This document shows positions 8,316-19,577 of a stretch of DNA of 64,000 nucleotides, in pieces. A program made the position numbers and the translations under genes. The notes below the pieces were generated by a model. It made no database searches, was not told the DNA's origin, and was given only the letters and a program-made list of their open reading frames with translations. The DNA comes from Paramagnetospirillum kuznetsovii (GTDB taxonomy: Bacteria; Pseudomonadota; Alphaproteobacteria; Rhodospirillales; Magnetospirillaceae): the NCBI RefSeq assembly GCF_003284725.1, contig NZ_PGTO01000002.1, positions 310,001 through 374,000 of the forward strand, read 5' to 3'. Each line of letters starts with the position of its first letter. Positions within the stretch are counted from its first letter, which is position 1.

Positions 8316-9176
8316 ATGACCATGGTTAGCAAGATCGCCGAAGCCAAGCCGGACATGGCGCAGGTGACACCCTACAAGCCGGCGGGGCAGCCAAGCGCCG
8401 CCGTGAAGAAGGCCAGGGAGATCGCCAGCCGCGTTCTGCCGCCGGTCCTTGGTCTGGCGGTGCTGCTGGGTATCTGGCAATTGGCCTGTTCCGGTCCCAA
8501 TGCCTTGCTGCCCGGCCCCATCAAGGTGGTCCAGTCCACCTGGCCGCTGATCGCCGATCCGTTCTTCGATCACGGCGGCGTCGACAAGGGCCTGTTCTGG
8601 CATCTTTTCGCTTCGCTGAAGCGGGTGGCCATGGGTTTTGCCCTGTCGTCGGTGGCGGGCATCCTGCTGGGCGTGCTGGTCGGCCAGAGCACGCTGGCCT
8701 TCCGCGCGCTTGATCCCATCTTCCAAGTGCTGCGCACCGTGCCGCCCCTGGCTTGGCTGCCCATTTCCCTGGCCGCCTTCCGCCAGGCTGATCCCTCGGC
8801 CATCTTCGTGATCTTCATCACCTCCATCTGGCCGATCATCCTCAACACCGCCGTGGGCGTGCGCAACATCCCGCAGGATTACCGCAATGTCGCCCTGGTG
8901 CTGCGTCTGTCGCCCATCGAGTTCTTCTTCAAGATCGTGATCCCGGCGACCGTGCCTTACATCTTCACCGGCCTGAAAATCGGCATCGGCCTGTCCTGGC
9001 TGGCGATCATCGCAGCCGAAATGCTGATCGGCGGCGTCGGCATCGGCTTCTTCATCTGGGACGCCTGGAACAGCTCGCTGATGAGCGAAATCATCCTGGC
9101 CCTGGTCTATGTGGGACTGGTCGGCTTCATGCTCGACCGGGTGATCACCGTCATCGGCAAGATGCTCTCGAACTGA
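8316..9176 (+). CDS. nrtB: Nitrate ABC transporter permease
   Basis: Inner-membrane channel subunit of the nitrate importer, 286 residues, BPD_transp_1 family. After a polar N-terminal ~40 residues there are about six membrane segments, starting at VLPPVLGLAVLLGIWQLA. The EAA-type cytoplasmic loop is near VALVLRLSPIEFFFKIVIPA. The ATG at 8316 has GGAGGAC seven bases upstream and lies 14 bases after nrtA. A longer upstream reading in the same frame only reads through nrtA in the wrong phase. Confidence 0.94.
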   Translation: MTMVSKIAEAKPDMAQVTPYKPAGQPSAAVKKAREIASRVLPPVLGLAVLLGIWQLACSGPNALLPGPIKVVQSTWPLIADPFFDHGGVDKGLFWHLFASLKRVAMGFALSSVAGILLGVLVGQSTLAFRALDPIFQVLRTVPPLAWLPISLAAFRQADPSAIFVIFITSIWPIILNTAVGVRNIPQDYRNVALVLRLSPIEFFFKIVIPATVPYIFTGLKIGIGLSWLAIIAAEMLIGGVGIGFFIWDAWNSSLMSEIILALVYVGLVGFMLDRVITVIGKMLSN

Positions 9177-9190
9177 GGAGGAATTCCGTC

Positions 9191-9982
9191 ATGGCTGCCT
9201 ATCTTTCCATCGAGAATGTCGGAATTGCCTTCACTGGGGACAAAGGCACCTTTCGCGCCCTGGACGACGTGGTCTTGCGCATCGACAAGGGCGAGTTCGT
9301 CTCCATCATCGGCCATTCCGGCTGCGGCAAGTCGACGCTTTTGAACATCGTCGCCGGTCTGCTGCAGGCCACCGAGGGCGGCGTCCTGCTGGAAGGCCGC
9401 GAGGTGGACACTCCCGGCCCCGACCGCGCCGTGGTGTTCCAGAACCACTCCCTGCTGCCCTGGCTGTCGGTCTACGACAATGTGCGCATGGCGGTGGACA
9501 AGGTCCACGGCAAGACCAAGAGCAAGGCCGAACGCCACGACTGGACGCTGCACAATCTGTCCCTGGTGCGCATGGACGCGGCCAAGGACAAGAAGCCCGG
9601 CGAAATCTCGGGCGGCATGAAACAGCGCGTCGGCATCGCCCGCGCCCTGGCCATGGAGCCCAAGGTTCTGCTGCTGGACGAGCCGTTCGGGGCACTCGAC
9701 GCCCTGACCCGCGCCCATCTTCAGGACAGCTTGATGGAGATTCACGGCCGCCTCGGCAACACCGTGATCATGATCACCCACGACGTGGACGAGTCGGTGC
9801 TGCTGTCGGATCGCATCGTGATGATGACCAACGGACCGGCGGCCCGCATCGGCCAAATCCTGGACATCGACCTGCCCCGGCCCCGTTCGCGGGTCGAACT
9901 GGCCGATAACCCTCACTTCAACCATCTGCGGGCCGAGGTTCTGCGGTTCCTCCACGGCCATTCTCCGGCGCGCGCGGCTTAA
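9191..9982 (+). CDS. nrtC: Nitrate ABC transporter ATP-binding protein
   Basis: ATPase that powers nitrate import. Walker A is GHSGCGKST (about residue 40), the signature is SGGMKQR (about 139), Walker B is [12 protein letters not shown] (about 158), and the switch His is in MITHDVDES. At 263 residues it is the short form, like NasD/NrtD, without the NrtA-like C-terminal extension found in cyanobacterial NrtC. A GAGGAGGA site precedes the ATG, 14 bases after nrtB. Confidence 0.95.
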   Translation: MAAYLSIENVGIAFTGDKGTFRALDDVVLRIDKGEFVSIIGHSGCGKSTLLNIVAGLLQATEGGVLLEGREVDTPGPDRAVVFQNHSLLPWLSVYDNVRMAVDKVHGKTKSKAERHDWTLHNLSLVRMDAAKDKKPGEISGGMKQRVGIARALAMEPKVLLLDEPFGALDALTRAHLQDSLMEIHGRLGNTVIMITHDVDESVLLSDRIVMMTNGPAARIGQILDIDLPRPRSRVELADNPHFNHLRAEVLRFLHGHSPARAA

Positions 9983-9999
9983 GGCGAGGGAGCAAGAAC

Positions 10000-11220
10000 A
10001 TGGCCCTGGAAAAGACCCGTCTCAAACTTGGCATTGTTCCGCTGGTGGATGCCGCACCGCTGGTGGTGGCGAAGGAGCGCGGCTTCTTCTCCGAGGTCGG
10101 GCTCGATGTGGAGCTTTCCCGCGAGTCCTCCTGGGCCTCCATCCGCGACAAGGTGGCGGTGGGCGCCCTGGACGGCGCCCAGATGCTGGCGCCGCAGCCT
10201 TTGTCCATGACCTTGGGCCTGTCGCCCATCAAGGTGCCCATGGTGGCGGGCATGGCGCTCAATCTGGGCGGCAATACCATCACCCTCGCCAATGCCCTGT
10301 GGGAGCGCATGGAGAAGGCCGATCCCGATTCCATGGCGAAGCGTCCGATCGATGCCCGCGCCCTGAAGGCGGTGATCGACAAGGACAAGGCCGACGGCGC
10401 TCCCATCATGACCTTCGCCACCGTCTATTCCTTCTCGTCCCATGCCGCCGAGCTGCGGCTGTGGCTGGAATCGGCGGGCATCGACACCGAATGCGACGTG
10501 CGTCTGGTGGTGGTGCCGCCGCCGCAGATGATCTCCTATCTCTCGGCCGGCAATATCAGCGGCTATTGCGTCGGCGAGCCTTGGGGCAGTCTGGCCATGC
10601 GCATGGGATTGGGCCGCGTCGCCGCCACCAGCGGCGACATCTTCGCCGGACGGCTGGAAAAGGTCTTCGCGGTGACCCGCGACTGGGCCGACCATCATTC
10701 GGAAACCCATGCGGCCATCCTGGAAGCCCTGCTGGGGGCGGCCCGCTGGTGCGACGAGAACCGCTGCGAGCTGGCCGAGCTGTTGGCCCAGCCGCAATAC
10801 CTCAACGTTCCCGTCGATGCCGTCATGGCGCCGCTGCTGGGCGAAGGCGGCCTGCCCAAGGACTTGATCACCTTCCATGGCGGCGCCGCCAATTTCCCCT
10901 GGCGGTCCCAGGCCATGTGGTTCCTGGAAAGCATGAAGCGGCACGGCCAGGTGCCCGTGGGAACCGATAGCCGCGCCCATGCCGACGCGGTGTTCCGGCC
11001 CGATCTTTACCGTGTCGCCGCGCAAGCCCTGGGCCTGCCGGTTCCTCTGGTGGACTACAAGACCGAGGGCGAGCACGACCAGCCCTGGACCTTGCTGCGC
11101 GCCACCCGCCCCATCCAGATGGGACCGGATCGGCTGTTGGGTGGCGGCGTGTTCGACCCCTTCCACCTTTCCCCGCCCGTGGACCAAGCCTTCACGGCCG
11201 CTGAAACAGGAGACCTGTGA
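10000..11220 (+). CDS. nasS: Nitrate sensor NasS (NrtA-like, cytoplasmic)
   Basis: A 406-residue homologue of NrtA (KLGIVPLVDAAPLVVAKERG, then GYCVGEPWGS) that lacks any signal peptide and so should stay in the cytoplasm. In characterised systems NasS binds NasT and releases it when nitrate or nitrite is present. The missing export signal and the NasT/ANTAR setup upstream make NasS more likely than a second binding protein. It is preceded by GCGAGGGAGC and overlaps the nirB ATG by one base. nasS is often next to nasT, whereas here the nrtABC genes separate them. Confidence 0.88.
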   Translation: MALEKTRLKLGIVPLVDAAPLVVAKERGFFSEVGLDVELSRESSWASIRDKVAVGALDGAQMLAPQPLSMTLGLSPIKVPMVAGMALNLGGNTITLANALWERMEKADPDSMAKRPIDARALKAVIDKDKADGAPIMTFATVYSFSSHAAELRLWLESAGIDTECDVRLVVVPPPQMISYLSAGNISGYCVGEPWGSLAMRMGLGRVAATSGDIFAGRLEKVFAVTRDWADHHSETHAAILEALLGAARWCDENRCELAELLAQPQYLNVPVDAVMAPLLGEGGLPKDLITFHGGAANFPWRSQAMWFLESMKRHGQVPVGTDSRAHADAVFRPDLYRVAAQALGLPVPLVDYKTEGEHDQPWTLLRATRPIQMGPDRLLGGGVFDPFHLSPPVDQAFTAAETGDL

Positions 11221-13667
11221 TGAACGCCATTCCCCGCCAGAAGCTGGTCGTCATCGGCAACGGCATGGCCGGCATGCGCACCGTCGAGGAATTGCTGAAG
11301 CTGGCCCCGGCCCGCTTCGACATCACGGTGTTCGGCGCCGAGCCCCACCCCAATTACAACCGCATCATGCTGTCGTCGGTGCTGGCCGGTGAAAAGCAGG
11401 TGGACGACATCATCATCAACACGCTGGATTGGTACCGCGACAACGGCATCACCCTGCATACCGGCAATCCGGTGATGTCCATGGATCCGGCGGCCAAGAC
11501 GGTGACCGCCGCGTCCGGTCTGGTGGTTCCCTATGACCGGCTGCTGCTGGCCACCGGCTCCAAGCCGCTGATGCCGCCGCTGCCCGGCCTCGACCTGCCC
11601 GGCGTGGTCGCCTTCCGCGACATCGCCGATGTGGAAAAGATGCTGGACGCCGCCGACAAGAAGCAGCGCGCCGTGGTGATCGGCGGCGGCCTGCTGGGCC
11701 TGGAAGCCGCCTGGGGCCTGCGCCGTCGCGGCATGCCCACCGCGGTGGTCCATCTGATGGACACGCTGATGGAGCGTCAGTTGGACGTGGAAGCGGGCCA
11801 TCTGCTGCAAAAGGATCTGACCGAGCGCGGCCTGCATTTCTTCATGGGCGGCCAGACCGAGGAGGTCGTGGGCACCAGCCGCGCCGAGGGCTTGAAGCTG
11901 ACCGACGGCCGCACCGTGCCCGCCGATCTGGTGGTGGTCGCCATCGGCATCCGTCCCAATGTGGATCTGGCCAAATCCGCCGGTCTCGACGTCAATCGCG
12001 GCATCGTGGTCGGCGACGACATGAAGACCTCGGATGACGCGGTCTACAGCGTCGGCGAATGCGTCGAGCATCGCGGCCAGGTGTTCGGCCTGGTGGCGCC
12101 GTTGTGGGAGCAGGCCAAGGTCTGCGCCGCCAGTTTGGCCGGTGATCCCGACGCCATTTATGTGACGCCTGCCTTGTCGACCCGGCTCAAGATCACCGGC
12201 ATCGACGTGTTCTCGGCCGGTCAGTTGGCCGCCCAGGACGAGGCCGACGAGGAGCTGATCTATCGCGACTCCGCCAAGGGCATCTACAAGAAGCTGGTTC
12301 TGCGCGACTCCAAGGTGGTGGGCGCCGTCATGTATGGCGACGTGGCCGACGGCGCCTGGTACTTCCAACTGATCCGCGAAAAGGCCGACGTGGCCGAGAT
12401 GCGTGATCGCATGATCTTCGGTCAGGCCTATGCCGACGTCTCGTGCAAGGGCAAGGGCGGTGTCGACGTGGCCGCCATGTCCGACGATGCCCAGGTCTGC
12501 GGCTGCAACGGCGTCTCCAAGGGCGCCATCGTCAAGGCCATCACCGAGAAGGGCCTGACCAGCCTGGACGAGGTCAAGGCCCACACCAAGGCCTCGGCCT
12601 CCTGCGGCCAGTGCGCCTCGGTGGTCCAGGCCATCCTGGCCCACACCACCGGCGAGGTGGTCGAAGCCAAGGCCGCCGGTATGTGCGGCTGCACCGATCT
12701 GTCCCATGACGCGGTTCGCCACGAGATCATCGCTCAAAAGCTCAAGACCATGGATGCGGTGCGTGGGGCGTTGGGCTGGCACAATCACGACGGCTGCGCC
12801 AAATGCCGTCCGGCCCTGAATTATTACCTGCTATGCGCCTGGCCCGCCGAATATGTGGATGACGGACAGAGCCGCTTCATCAACGAGCGGGTCCACGCCA
12901 ATATCCAGAAGGACGGCACCTATTCGGTGATCCCGCGCATGTGGGGCGGCCTGACCACGCCGTCCGAACTGCGCGCCATCGCCGACGTGGCCGACAAGTT
13001 CAAGATTCCCACCGTCAAGGTGACCGGCGGTCAGCGCATCGATCTTCTGGGGGTCAAGAAGGAACAGCTTCCGGAGGTCTGGGCCGATCTCAACAAGGCG
13101 GGGCTGGTCTCGGGCCATGGCTATGCCAAGGGCCTGCGCACGGTGAAGACCTGCGTCGGCTCGGAATGGTGCCGGTTCGGAACGCAAGATTCCACAGGCC
13201 TTGGCGTCAAGCTGGAAAAGCTGATGTGGGGCAGCTGGACGCCCCACAAGGTCAAGCTGGCGGTGTCGGGCTGCCCGCGCAATTGCGCCGAGGCCTCCAT
13301 CAAGGATATCGGCATCATCTGCGTCGAGGCGGGCTACGACATTCTGGTGGGCGGCAATGGCGGCATCGAGCTGCGCGGCACCGATTACCTGACCCGCGTC
13401 GCCACCGAGGACGAGGTGCTCGAATATTCCGGTGCCATCATGCAGATCTATCGCGAGGAAGCCCGCTATCTGGAACGCACCGCGCCGTGGGTCGAGCGGG
13501 TCGGCATGGACTACGTCAAGAAGCGGATCTTGGACGACGAGAGCGGCCGCAAGGCGGCCTATGCCCGTTTCCTGCATTCACAGAAATACGCCCAGATCGA
13601 CCCCTGGGCCGAGCGGGTGGCCGGGGTGGATGCCCATCAGTTCAAAACCCTGGCCGAGGTGGAGTAA
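11220..13667 (+). CDS. nirB: Assimilatory nitrite reductase, large subunit
   Basis: Reduces nitrite to ammonium with NAD(P)H in the cytosol. Domains in order: FAD-binding (VVIGNGMAGMRT, residue ~12) and NAD-binding (VVIGGGLLGLEAAWGL, ~158); a BFD-type [2Fe-2S] region (CGCNGVSKG at ~426 to SCGQC at ~466, with further cysteines at ~487); then the nitrite/sulfite reductase repeats. The siroheme-[4Fe-4S] cysteines are in CVGSEWCRFG (~644) and SGCPRNCAEA (~683). The 815-residue length is normal. ATG at 11220 has AGGAG seven bases upstream. Confidence 0.95.
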   Translation: MNAIPRQKLVVIGNGMAGMRTVEELLKLAPARFDITVFGAEPHPNYNRIMLSSVLAGEKQVDDIIINTLDWYRDNGITLHTGNPVMSMDPAAKTVTAASGLVVPYDRLLLATGSKPLMPPLPGLDLPGVVAFRDIADVEKMLDAADKKQRAVVIGGGLLGLEAAWGLRRRGMPTAVVHLMDTLMERQLDVEAGHLLQKDLTERGLHFFMGGQTEEVVGTSRAEGLKLTDGRTVPADLVVVAIGIRPNVDLAKSAGLDVNRGIVVGDDMKTSDDAVYSVGECVEHRGQVFGLVAPLWEQAKVCAASLAGDPDAIYVTPALSTRLKITGIDVFSAGQLAAQDEADEELIYRDSAKGIYKKLVLRDSKVVGAVMYGDVADGAWYFQLIREKADVAEMRDRMIFGQAYADVSCKGKGGVDVAAMSDDAQVCGCNGVSKGAIVKAITEKGLTSLDEVKAHTKASASCGQCASVVQAILAHTTGEVVEAKAAGMCGCTDLSHDAVRHEIIAQKLKTMDAVRGALGWHNHDGCAKCRPALNYYLLCAWPAEYVDDGQSRFINERVHANIQKDGTYSVIPRMWGGLTTPSELRAIADVADKFKIPTVKVTGGQRIDLLGVKKEQLPEVWADLNKAGLVSGHGYAKGLRTVKTCVGSEWCRFGTQDSTGLGVKLEKLMWGSWTPHKVKLAVSGCPRNCAEASIKDIGIICVEAGYDILVGGNGGIELRGTDYLTRVATEDEVLEYSGAIMQIYREEARYLERTAPWVERVGMDYVKKRILDDESGRKAAYARFLHSQKYAQIDPWAERVAGVDAHQFKTLAEVE

Positions 13668-13672
13668 GAGCC

Positions 13673-14008
13673 ATGAATGACTGGATCAAGATCGGCCGAC
13701 TCTCCGACATTCCCCGCCTGGGCGCCCGCACGGTGGAGACCGCGCAAGGCCAGGTGGCGGTGTTCCGCACCCAGGACGATGAGGTCTTCGCGCTGTTCAA
13801 CCGCTGCCCCCACAAGGGCGGGCCGCTGTCGGAAGGCATCGTCTCGGGGCGTGTCGTCGTCTGCCCGCTGCACAACTGGACCATCGATCTGGTGACGGGA
13901 GAGGCGACCGCGCCGGATGAGGGCTGCACCCGTCCGGTGGTGGTCAAGCTGGTGGACGGAGACATCTTCCTGGAATTGGCCGTCAGCAAGAAGGTGGCGC
14001 ATGGCTGA
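13673..14008 (+). CDS. nirD: Nitrite reductase small subunit, Rieske type
   Basis: Small partner of NirB, 111 residues with a Rieske fold. Unlike E. coli NirD, the full cluster-ligand pattern is present: CPHKGGPL (Cys and His, about residue 44) and CPLHNW (Cys and His, about 64). It probably carries a [2Fe-2S] centre. The ATG at 13673 lies five bases after nirB with GGAG upstream. The last eight bases overlap the start of nasA, implying coupled translation. Confidence 0.93.
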   Translation: MNDWIKIGRLSDIPRLGARTVETAQGQVAVFRTQDDEVFALFNRCPHKGGPLSEGIVSGRVVVCPLHNWTIDLVTGEATAPDEGCTRPVVVKLVDGDIFLELAVSKKVAHG

Positions 14009-16553
14009 CACCATCCGCACCACCTGTCCCTATTGCGGGGTCGGGTGCGGTGTCGTCGCCCAATCGGGCGATGATGGATGGTCGGTGCGGGGCGATCCCG
14101 ATCATCCCGCCAATTTCGGCCGCCTCTGCGTCAAGGGCGCCGCGTTGGCCGAGACCATCGGCTTGGAGGGACGCCTTCTGCATCCCGAATGGGGCGGCAA
14201 GCCGGTGGCCTGGGATGCCGCCTTGGATATGGTGGCGGACAAGTTCTCGGCAGCCGTGGCCGAGCATGGTCCCGATTCGGTGGCCTTCTACGTTTCCGGA
14301 CAACTGCTGACCGAGGATTACTATGTCGCCAACAAGCTGATGAAGGGCTTCATCGGCTCGGGCAATATCGACACCAATTCCCGTCTGTGCATGTCGTCCA
14401 CCGTGGCGGGCCATGTGCGCGCCTTCGGCTCCGACACGGTGCCTGGCTGCTACGAGGACATCGAACAGGCCGATCTGGTGGTGCTGGTGGGCTCCAACGC
14501 CGCATGGTGCCACCCGGTGATCTTTCAGCGCCTGCTGGCGGAAAAGACCCGGCGTCCAGAATTGCGCATCGTGGTGGTCGACCCCCGCCGCACCGCCACC
14601 GCCGAATGCGCCGATCTCCATCTCGCCCTCCGTCCCGGTTCCGACGCCATCCTGTTCAACGGATTGCTGGCCCATCTGAAGGGCGAGGAGGCCGAGGTCG
14701 AGTGCGGCGTGCCGCTGGATCAGATCGTGACCTTCTTCTCCTGGTTCGCCGAGACGGAAAAGACCGTCACCCTCTGGTCGCAGGGGATCAACCAATCCAG
14801 TTCGGGCACCGACAAGGTGGATGCCATCATCAATTGCCATCTGCAGACCGGGCGGATCGGCAGGCCCGGCATGGGGCCGTTCTCGCTGACCGGCCAGCCC
14901 AACGCCATGGGCGGCCGCGAGGTGGGTGGGCTGGCCAATATGCTGGCCGCCCATATGGGATTCGACGAGGCCTCCATCGACCGGGTCGGCCGTTTCTGGG
15001 ACTCGCCCCGCGTCGCCACCAAGCCGGGCCTGAAGGCCGTCGATCTGTTCAAGGCGGTCAAGGACGGCAGGATCAAGGCGCTGTGGGTGATGGCCACCAA
15101 TCCGGCGGTCAGCCTGCCGGAGGCCGATCTGGTCCGCGACGCCATGGCGGCATGCGACTTCGTGGTCCTGTCGGATTGCGAGGCCGATACCGACAGCGCG
15201 CGTCTCGCCCATCTGCGGCTGCCCGCCCTGGCCTGGGGCGAGAAGGACGGCACCGTCACCAATTCCGAGCGCCGCATCTCGCGCCAGCGGCCGTTCCTTG
15301 CCCCTCCCGGTGAAGCCAAGCCCGATTGGTGGATCATGTCGCAGGTGGCGCGGCGCATGGGCTTTGGCGCCGCCTTCGCCTATGAGAGCGCCGCCGACAT
15401 CTTCGCCGAGCATTGCCGTCTGACCGCTTTCGAGAATGGCGGCAGTCGCGACCTGGATCTCGGCGGATTGATCGGGGTGGATTACGAGGCGCTGGCGCCC
15501 ATCCAATGGCCGGTGCGGCGGCCGGGCGAGGGCACGGCGCGGATGTTCGGAAACGGCCGCTTCTACCATCCCGACGGCAAGGCCAGGATGATCGCGGTCG
15601 AGCCGCGTCGTCCCGCCGCCGTTGCCGACGAGGCGCTGCCGCTGATCCTCAATACCGGCCGCTCTCGCGACCAGTGGCACACCATGACGCGGACCGGCCG
15701 TTCGCCCCGGCTGGCGGCCCATGCGCCCGAGCCGGTCCTGTCCATCCATCCCGCCGACGCCATCCGCTTCGGCCTGACCGACAACGGGCTGGCAAGGCTC
15801 GGCGGACGGCGCGCCTCGGCGGTGCTGCGGGTCGCCCTGGATGCCGGTCTGCGGCGGGGCGAGGTCTTCGCCCCCATCCATTGGACCGACCGCACCGCCT
15901 CGGGCGCCGTGGTCGGGATGTTGATCGACGCTGCCGTCGATCCCTATTCCGGCCAGCCGGAGCTCAAGCACGCCCCGGTGATGGTGGAGCCCTACGCCGC
16001 CGGTTGGCATGGCGTCATGCTCAGTCGCTCACCGGTCGAACTGCCGCGCGATTTCTATTGGTCCAAGGCGGCGGGCAAATCCCATTCCATCTGGCGCATC
16101 GCCGGGGCCGAGGGACAGGACTGGCCGGTGACGGCGCGGGACTGGCTGGGCGGGGACGGCGAATGGATCGAATTCCTCGATCCCAATCGCGGCCATTACC
16201 GGGCGGCGCGTCTGGTGGACGGGCGGCTGGAAGGGGTATTGTTCATCTTCCGCTGGGCCACCGATTTCTCGCCCGACTGGGTGGCGGCCGCTTTCGGCCG
16301 CGCCGCCATCGCGGGTGACGAGCGCGCCACCTTGGTGGCGGGCGCTCCTCCCGGCGGTGATCGGGGCAGCGACAAGACGGTCTGCGCCTGTTTCAGCGTC
16401 GGCCTGGCGGCCATCCGGACCGCCATTCGCGACAATGGCCTGACCTCGGCCGCCCAGGTGGGGGCGCTGTTGAAGGCGGGCACAAATTGCGGCTCTTGCG
16501 TTCCCGAAATCCGCGCCATCCTGGCGGAGGAACGGGCGGAGAAAGTGGCGTAG
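14001..16553 (+). CDS. nasA: Assimilatory nitrate reductase catalytic subunit
   Basis: Cytoplasmic molybdopterin enzyme that reduces nitrate to nitrite, 850 residues. The N-terminal [4Fe-4S] cysteines are in TCPYCGVGCGV (~residues 8-18) and GRLCVKG (~46). The Mo-bis-MGD domain follows (for example LSLTGQPNAMGGREVGGLAN near 295), then the dinucleotide-binding C-terminal domain. An extra BFD-like [2Fe-2S] domain ends the protein (CACFSVGL at ~794 to NCGSC at ~831), as in Klebsiella-type NasA. No separate FAD subunit is visible, so the electron donor is not shown by this operon. Confidence 0.95.
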   Translation: MADTIRTTCPYCGVGCGVVAQSGDDGWSVRGDPDHPANFGRLCVKGAALAETIGLEGRLLHPEWGGKPVAWDAALDMVADKFSAAVAEHGPDSVAFYVSGQLLTEDYYVANKLMKGFIGSGNIDTNSRLCMSSTVAGHVRAFGSDTVPGCYEDIEQADLVVLVGSNAAWCHPVIFQRLLAEKTRRPELRIVVVDPRRTATAECADLHLALRPGSDAILFNGLLAHLKGEEAEVECGVPLDQIVTFFSWFAETEKTVTLWSQGINQSSSGTDKVDAIINCHLQTGRIGRPGMGPFSLTGQPNAMGGREVGGLANMLAAHMGFDEASIDRVGRFWDSPRVATKPGLKAVDLFKAVKDGRIKALWVMATNPAVSLPEADLVRDAMAACDFVVLSDCEADTDSARLAHLRLPALAWGEKDGTVTNSERRISRQRPFLAPPGEAKPDWWIMSQVARRMGFGAAFAYESAADIFAEHCRLTAFENGGSRDLDLGGLIGVDYEALAPIQWPVRRPGEGTARMFGNGRFYHPDGKARMIAVEPRRPAAVADEALPLILNTGRSRDQWHTMTRTGRSPRLAAHAPEPVLSIHPADAIRFGLTDNGLARLGGRRASAVLRVALDAGLRRGEVFAPIHWTDRTASGAVVGMLIDAAVDPYSGQPELKHAPVMVEPYAAGWHGVMLSRSPVELPRDFYWSKAAGKSHSIWRIAGAEGQDWPVTARDWLGGDGEWIEFLDPNRGHYRAARLVDGRLEGVLFIFRWATDFSPDWVAAAFGRAAIAGDERATLVAGAPPGGDRGSDKTVCACFSVGLAAIRTAIRDNGLTSAAQVGALLKAGTNCGSCVPEIRAILAEERAEKVA

Positions 16554-16557
16554 GTTT

Positions 16558-16608
16558 GCGGGCAGGATGCCCGCGCTCCTAAAATTGGGGCGCGGCCGTC
16601 TCGGCCGC
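16558..16608. repeat. REP-like hairpin pair (locus 1)
   Basis: Two short palindromes facing each other between the convergent nasA and penicillin-binding-protein genes: GCGGGCAGGATGCCCGC followed by GCTCC (16558-16579), and GCGGCCGTCTCGGCCGC preceded by GGGGC (16592-16608). The same hairpin-plus-CTCC/GGAG design recurs at 38905, 57260 and 62550. Two back-to-back hairpins here could also act as a bidirectional terminator. Confidence 0.8.
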
Positions 16609-16610
16609 AC

Positions 16611-18695
<2,085 letters not shown>

Positions 18696-18805
18696 GGGGG
18701 CTTTTACCACGACTGGCGCCCCCCTCGGAACTGTCTCTGTCGGAACTGGCAACGGCGCGACAATGGTTGTAAACTGACGACGATATTATTCACGAGGTCG
18801 AAACC

Positions 18806-19009
18806 ATGGAAACCCTTGCGGTCACGATTCCCCCCGAACTGAAGCAGCGCCTGGAGGTGCTGGCGACGGAAACCGGGCAGACCCTGGGGGAATGCTTGCT
18901 GGTGGCGGTCCAGGAATACGTGGAGAACTGGGAAACCCACCTGTCCGACGTGCACCAGATCGACGAGCACGAGGCCCGTGCCGTGCTGAAGGCCGCCGTC
19001 AACGAATAG
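18806..19009 (+). CDS. Small ribbon-helix-helix-like protein
   Basis: A 67-residue acidic protein. The N-terminus METLAVTIPPELKQRLEVLA has the strand-helix pattern of CopG/ribbon-helix-helix DNA-binding antitoxins, followed by a second helix (LGECLLVAVQEYV). No toxin gene lies next to it, so it may be an orphan antitoxin-like regulator. It stands alone, divergent from the penicillin-binding-protein gene, and is followed directly by a terminator, which supports it as a real gene. Confidence 0.7.
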   Translation: METLAVTIPPELKQRLEVLATETGQTLGECLLVAVQEYVENWETHLSDVHQIDEHEARAVLKAAVNE

Positions 19010-19033
19010 CCCCATGACCTCTTCCCCAAATGC

Positions 19034-19068
19034 CGACGCCGCCCCGAAATAGGGCGGCGTCTTTGTTT
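19034..19068 (+). terminator. Intrinsic terminator after the small RHH-like gene
   Basis: A GACGCCGCCC/GGGCGGCGTC stem with a short GAAATA loop is followed by TTTGTTTG. It begins 25 bases after the stop of the small gene and lies before the convergent slyD. Confidence 0.85.
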
Positions 19069-19091
19069 GTCTGCCCTGATTGTGGCGAAAA

Positions 19092-19577
19092 TCAGTGCGG
19101 ATGATCCTCGTCATGGGCATGGCCGTGGGAGAGTTCGGCGATGGTCGCGGGGCGCACGGCCGCCACGGTGCAGGCGAAGTCGATGACCATGCCCGCCAGC
19201 GGGTGGTTGGCATCCAGCACCACCTTGCCGTCGGCGATATCGGTGATGGCGTAGATCTGCGGCTCTCCCTTGCCATCGGCGGCAGCGCCTTCGAATTGCA
19301 TGCCGATCTGGAGATTGGGCGGGAACTTGTCGGCGTCTTCCATCTCGACGAGGTCGGCGTCGTATTCGCCGAAGGCTTCGGCCGGTTGCAAGCGCACCTG
19401 CACCGATTCGCCCACCGCCTTGCCGTCCAGCGCGGCCTGGATCTTGGGGAACAGCGAGTTGGAAGCGCCGTGCAGATAGACCATGGGCTCCTTGCCGTCG
19501 TCCAGAACGTTCCCATCCGGGTCGGAAACCCGGTAAACCAGCGCGACCACGGTATCGCGGGCGACGATGTCGGTCAT
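19092..19577 (-). CDS. slyD: FKBP-type peptidyl-prolyl isomerase SlyD
   Basis: Cytosolic prolyl isomerase and chaperone with a metal-binding tail, 161 residues. The FKBP core begins VALVYRVSDPDGNVLDDG; the insert-in-flap region carries AEAFGEYDADLVE. The C-terminus is His-rich (HGHAHDEDHPH), as in SlyD proteins that deliver nickel. A GAGGAG site precedes the ATG at 19577. The ATG overlaps the plsY stop by four bases, so the two are co-translated. Confidence 0.93.
   Translation of the reverse strand: MTDIVARDTVVALVYRVSDPDGNVLDDGKEPMVYLHGASNSLFPKIQAALDGKAVGESVQVRLQPAEAFGEYDADLVEMEDADKFPPNLQIGMQFEGAAADGKGEPQIYAITDIADGKVVLDANHPLAGMVIDFACTVAAVRPATIAELSHGHAHDEDHPH

Noticed and set aside
10000-11220. 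Second NrtA-type binding protein
   Set aside because: No signal peptide, and NasT plus an ANTAR leader are present, so NasS is the better call.
11055-12788. 577-codon frame opposite nirB
   Set aside because: Antisense shadow; nirB on the other strand has complete domains and a good start.
13983-16010. 675-codon frame opposite nasA
   Set aside because: Antisense shadow; nasA carries all expected motifs.
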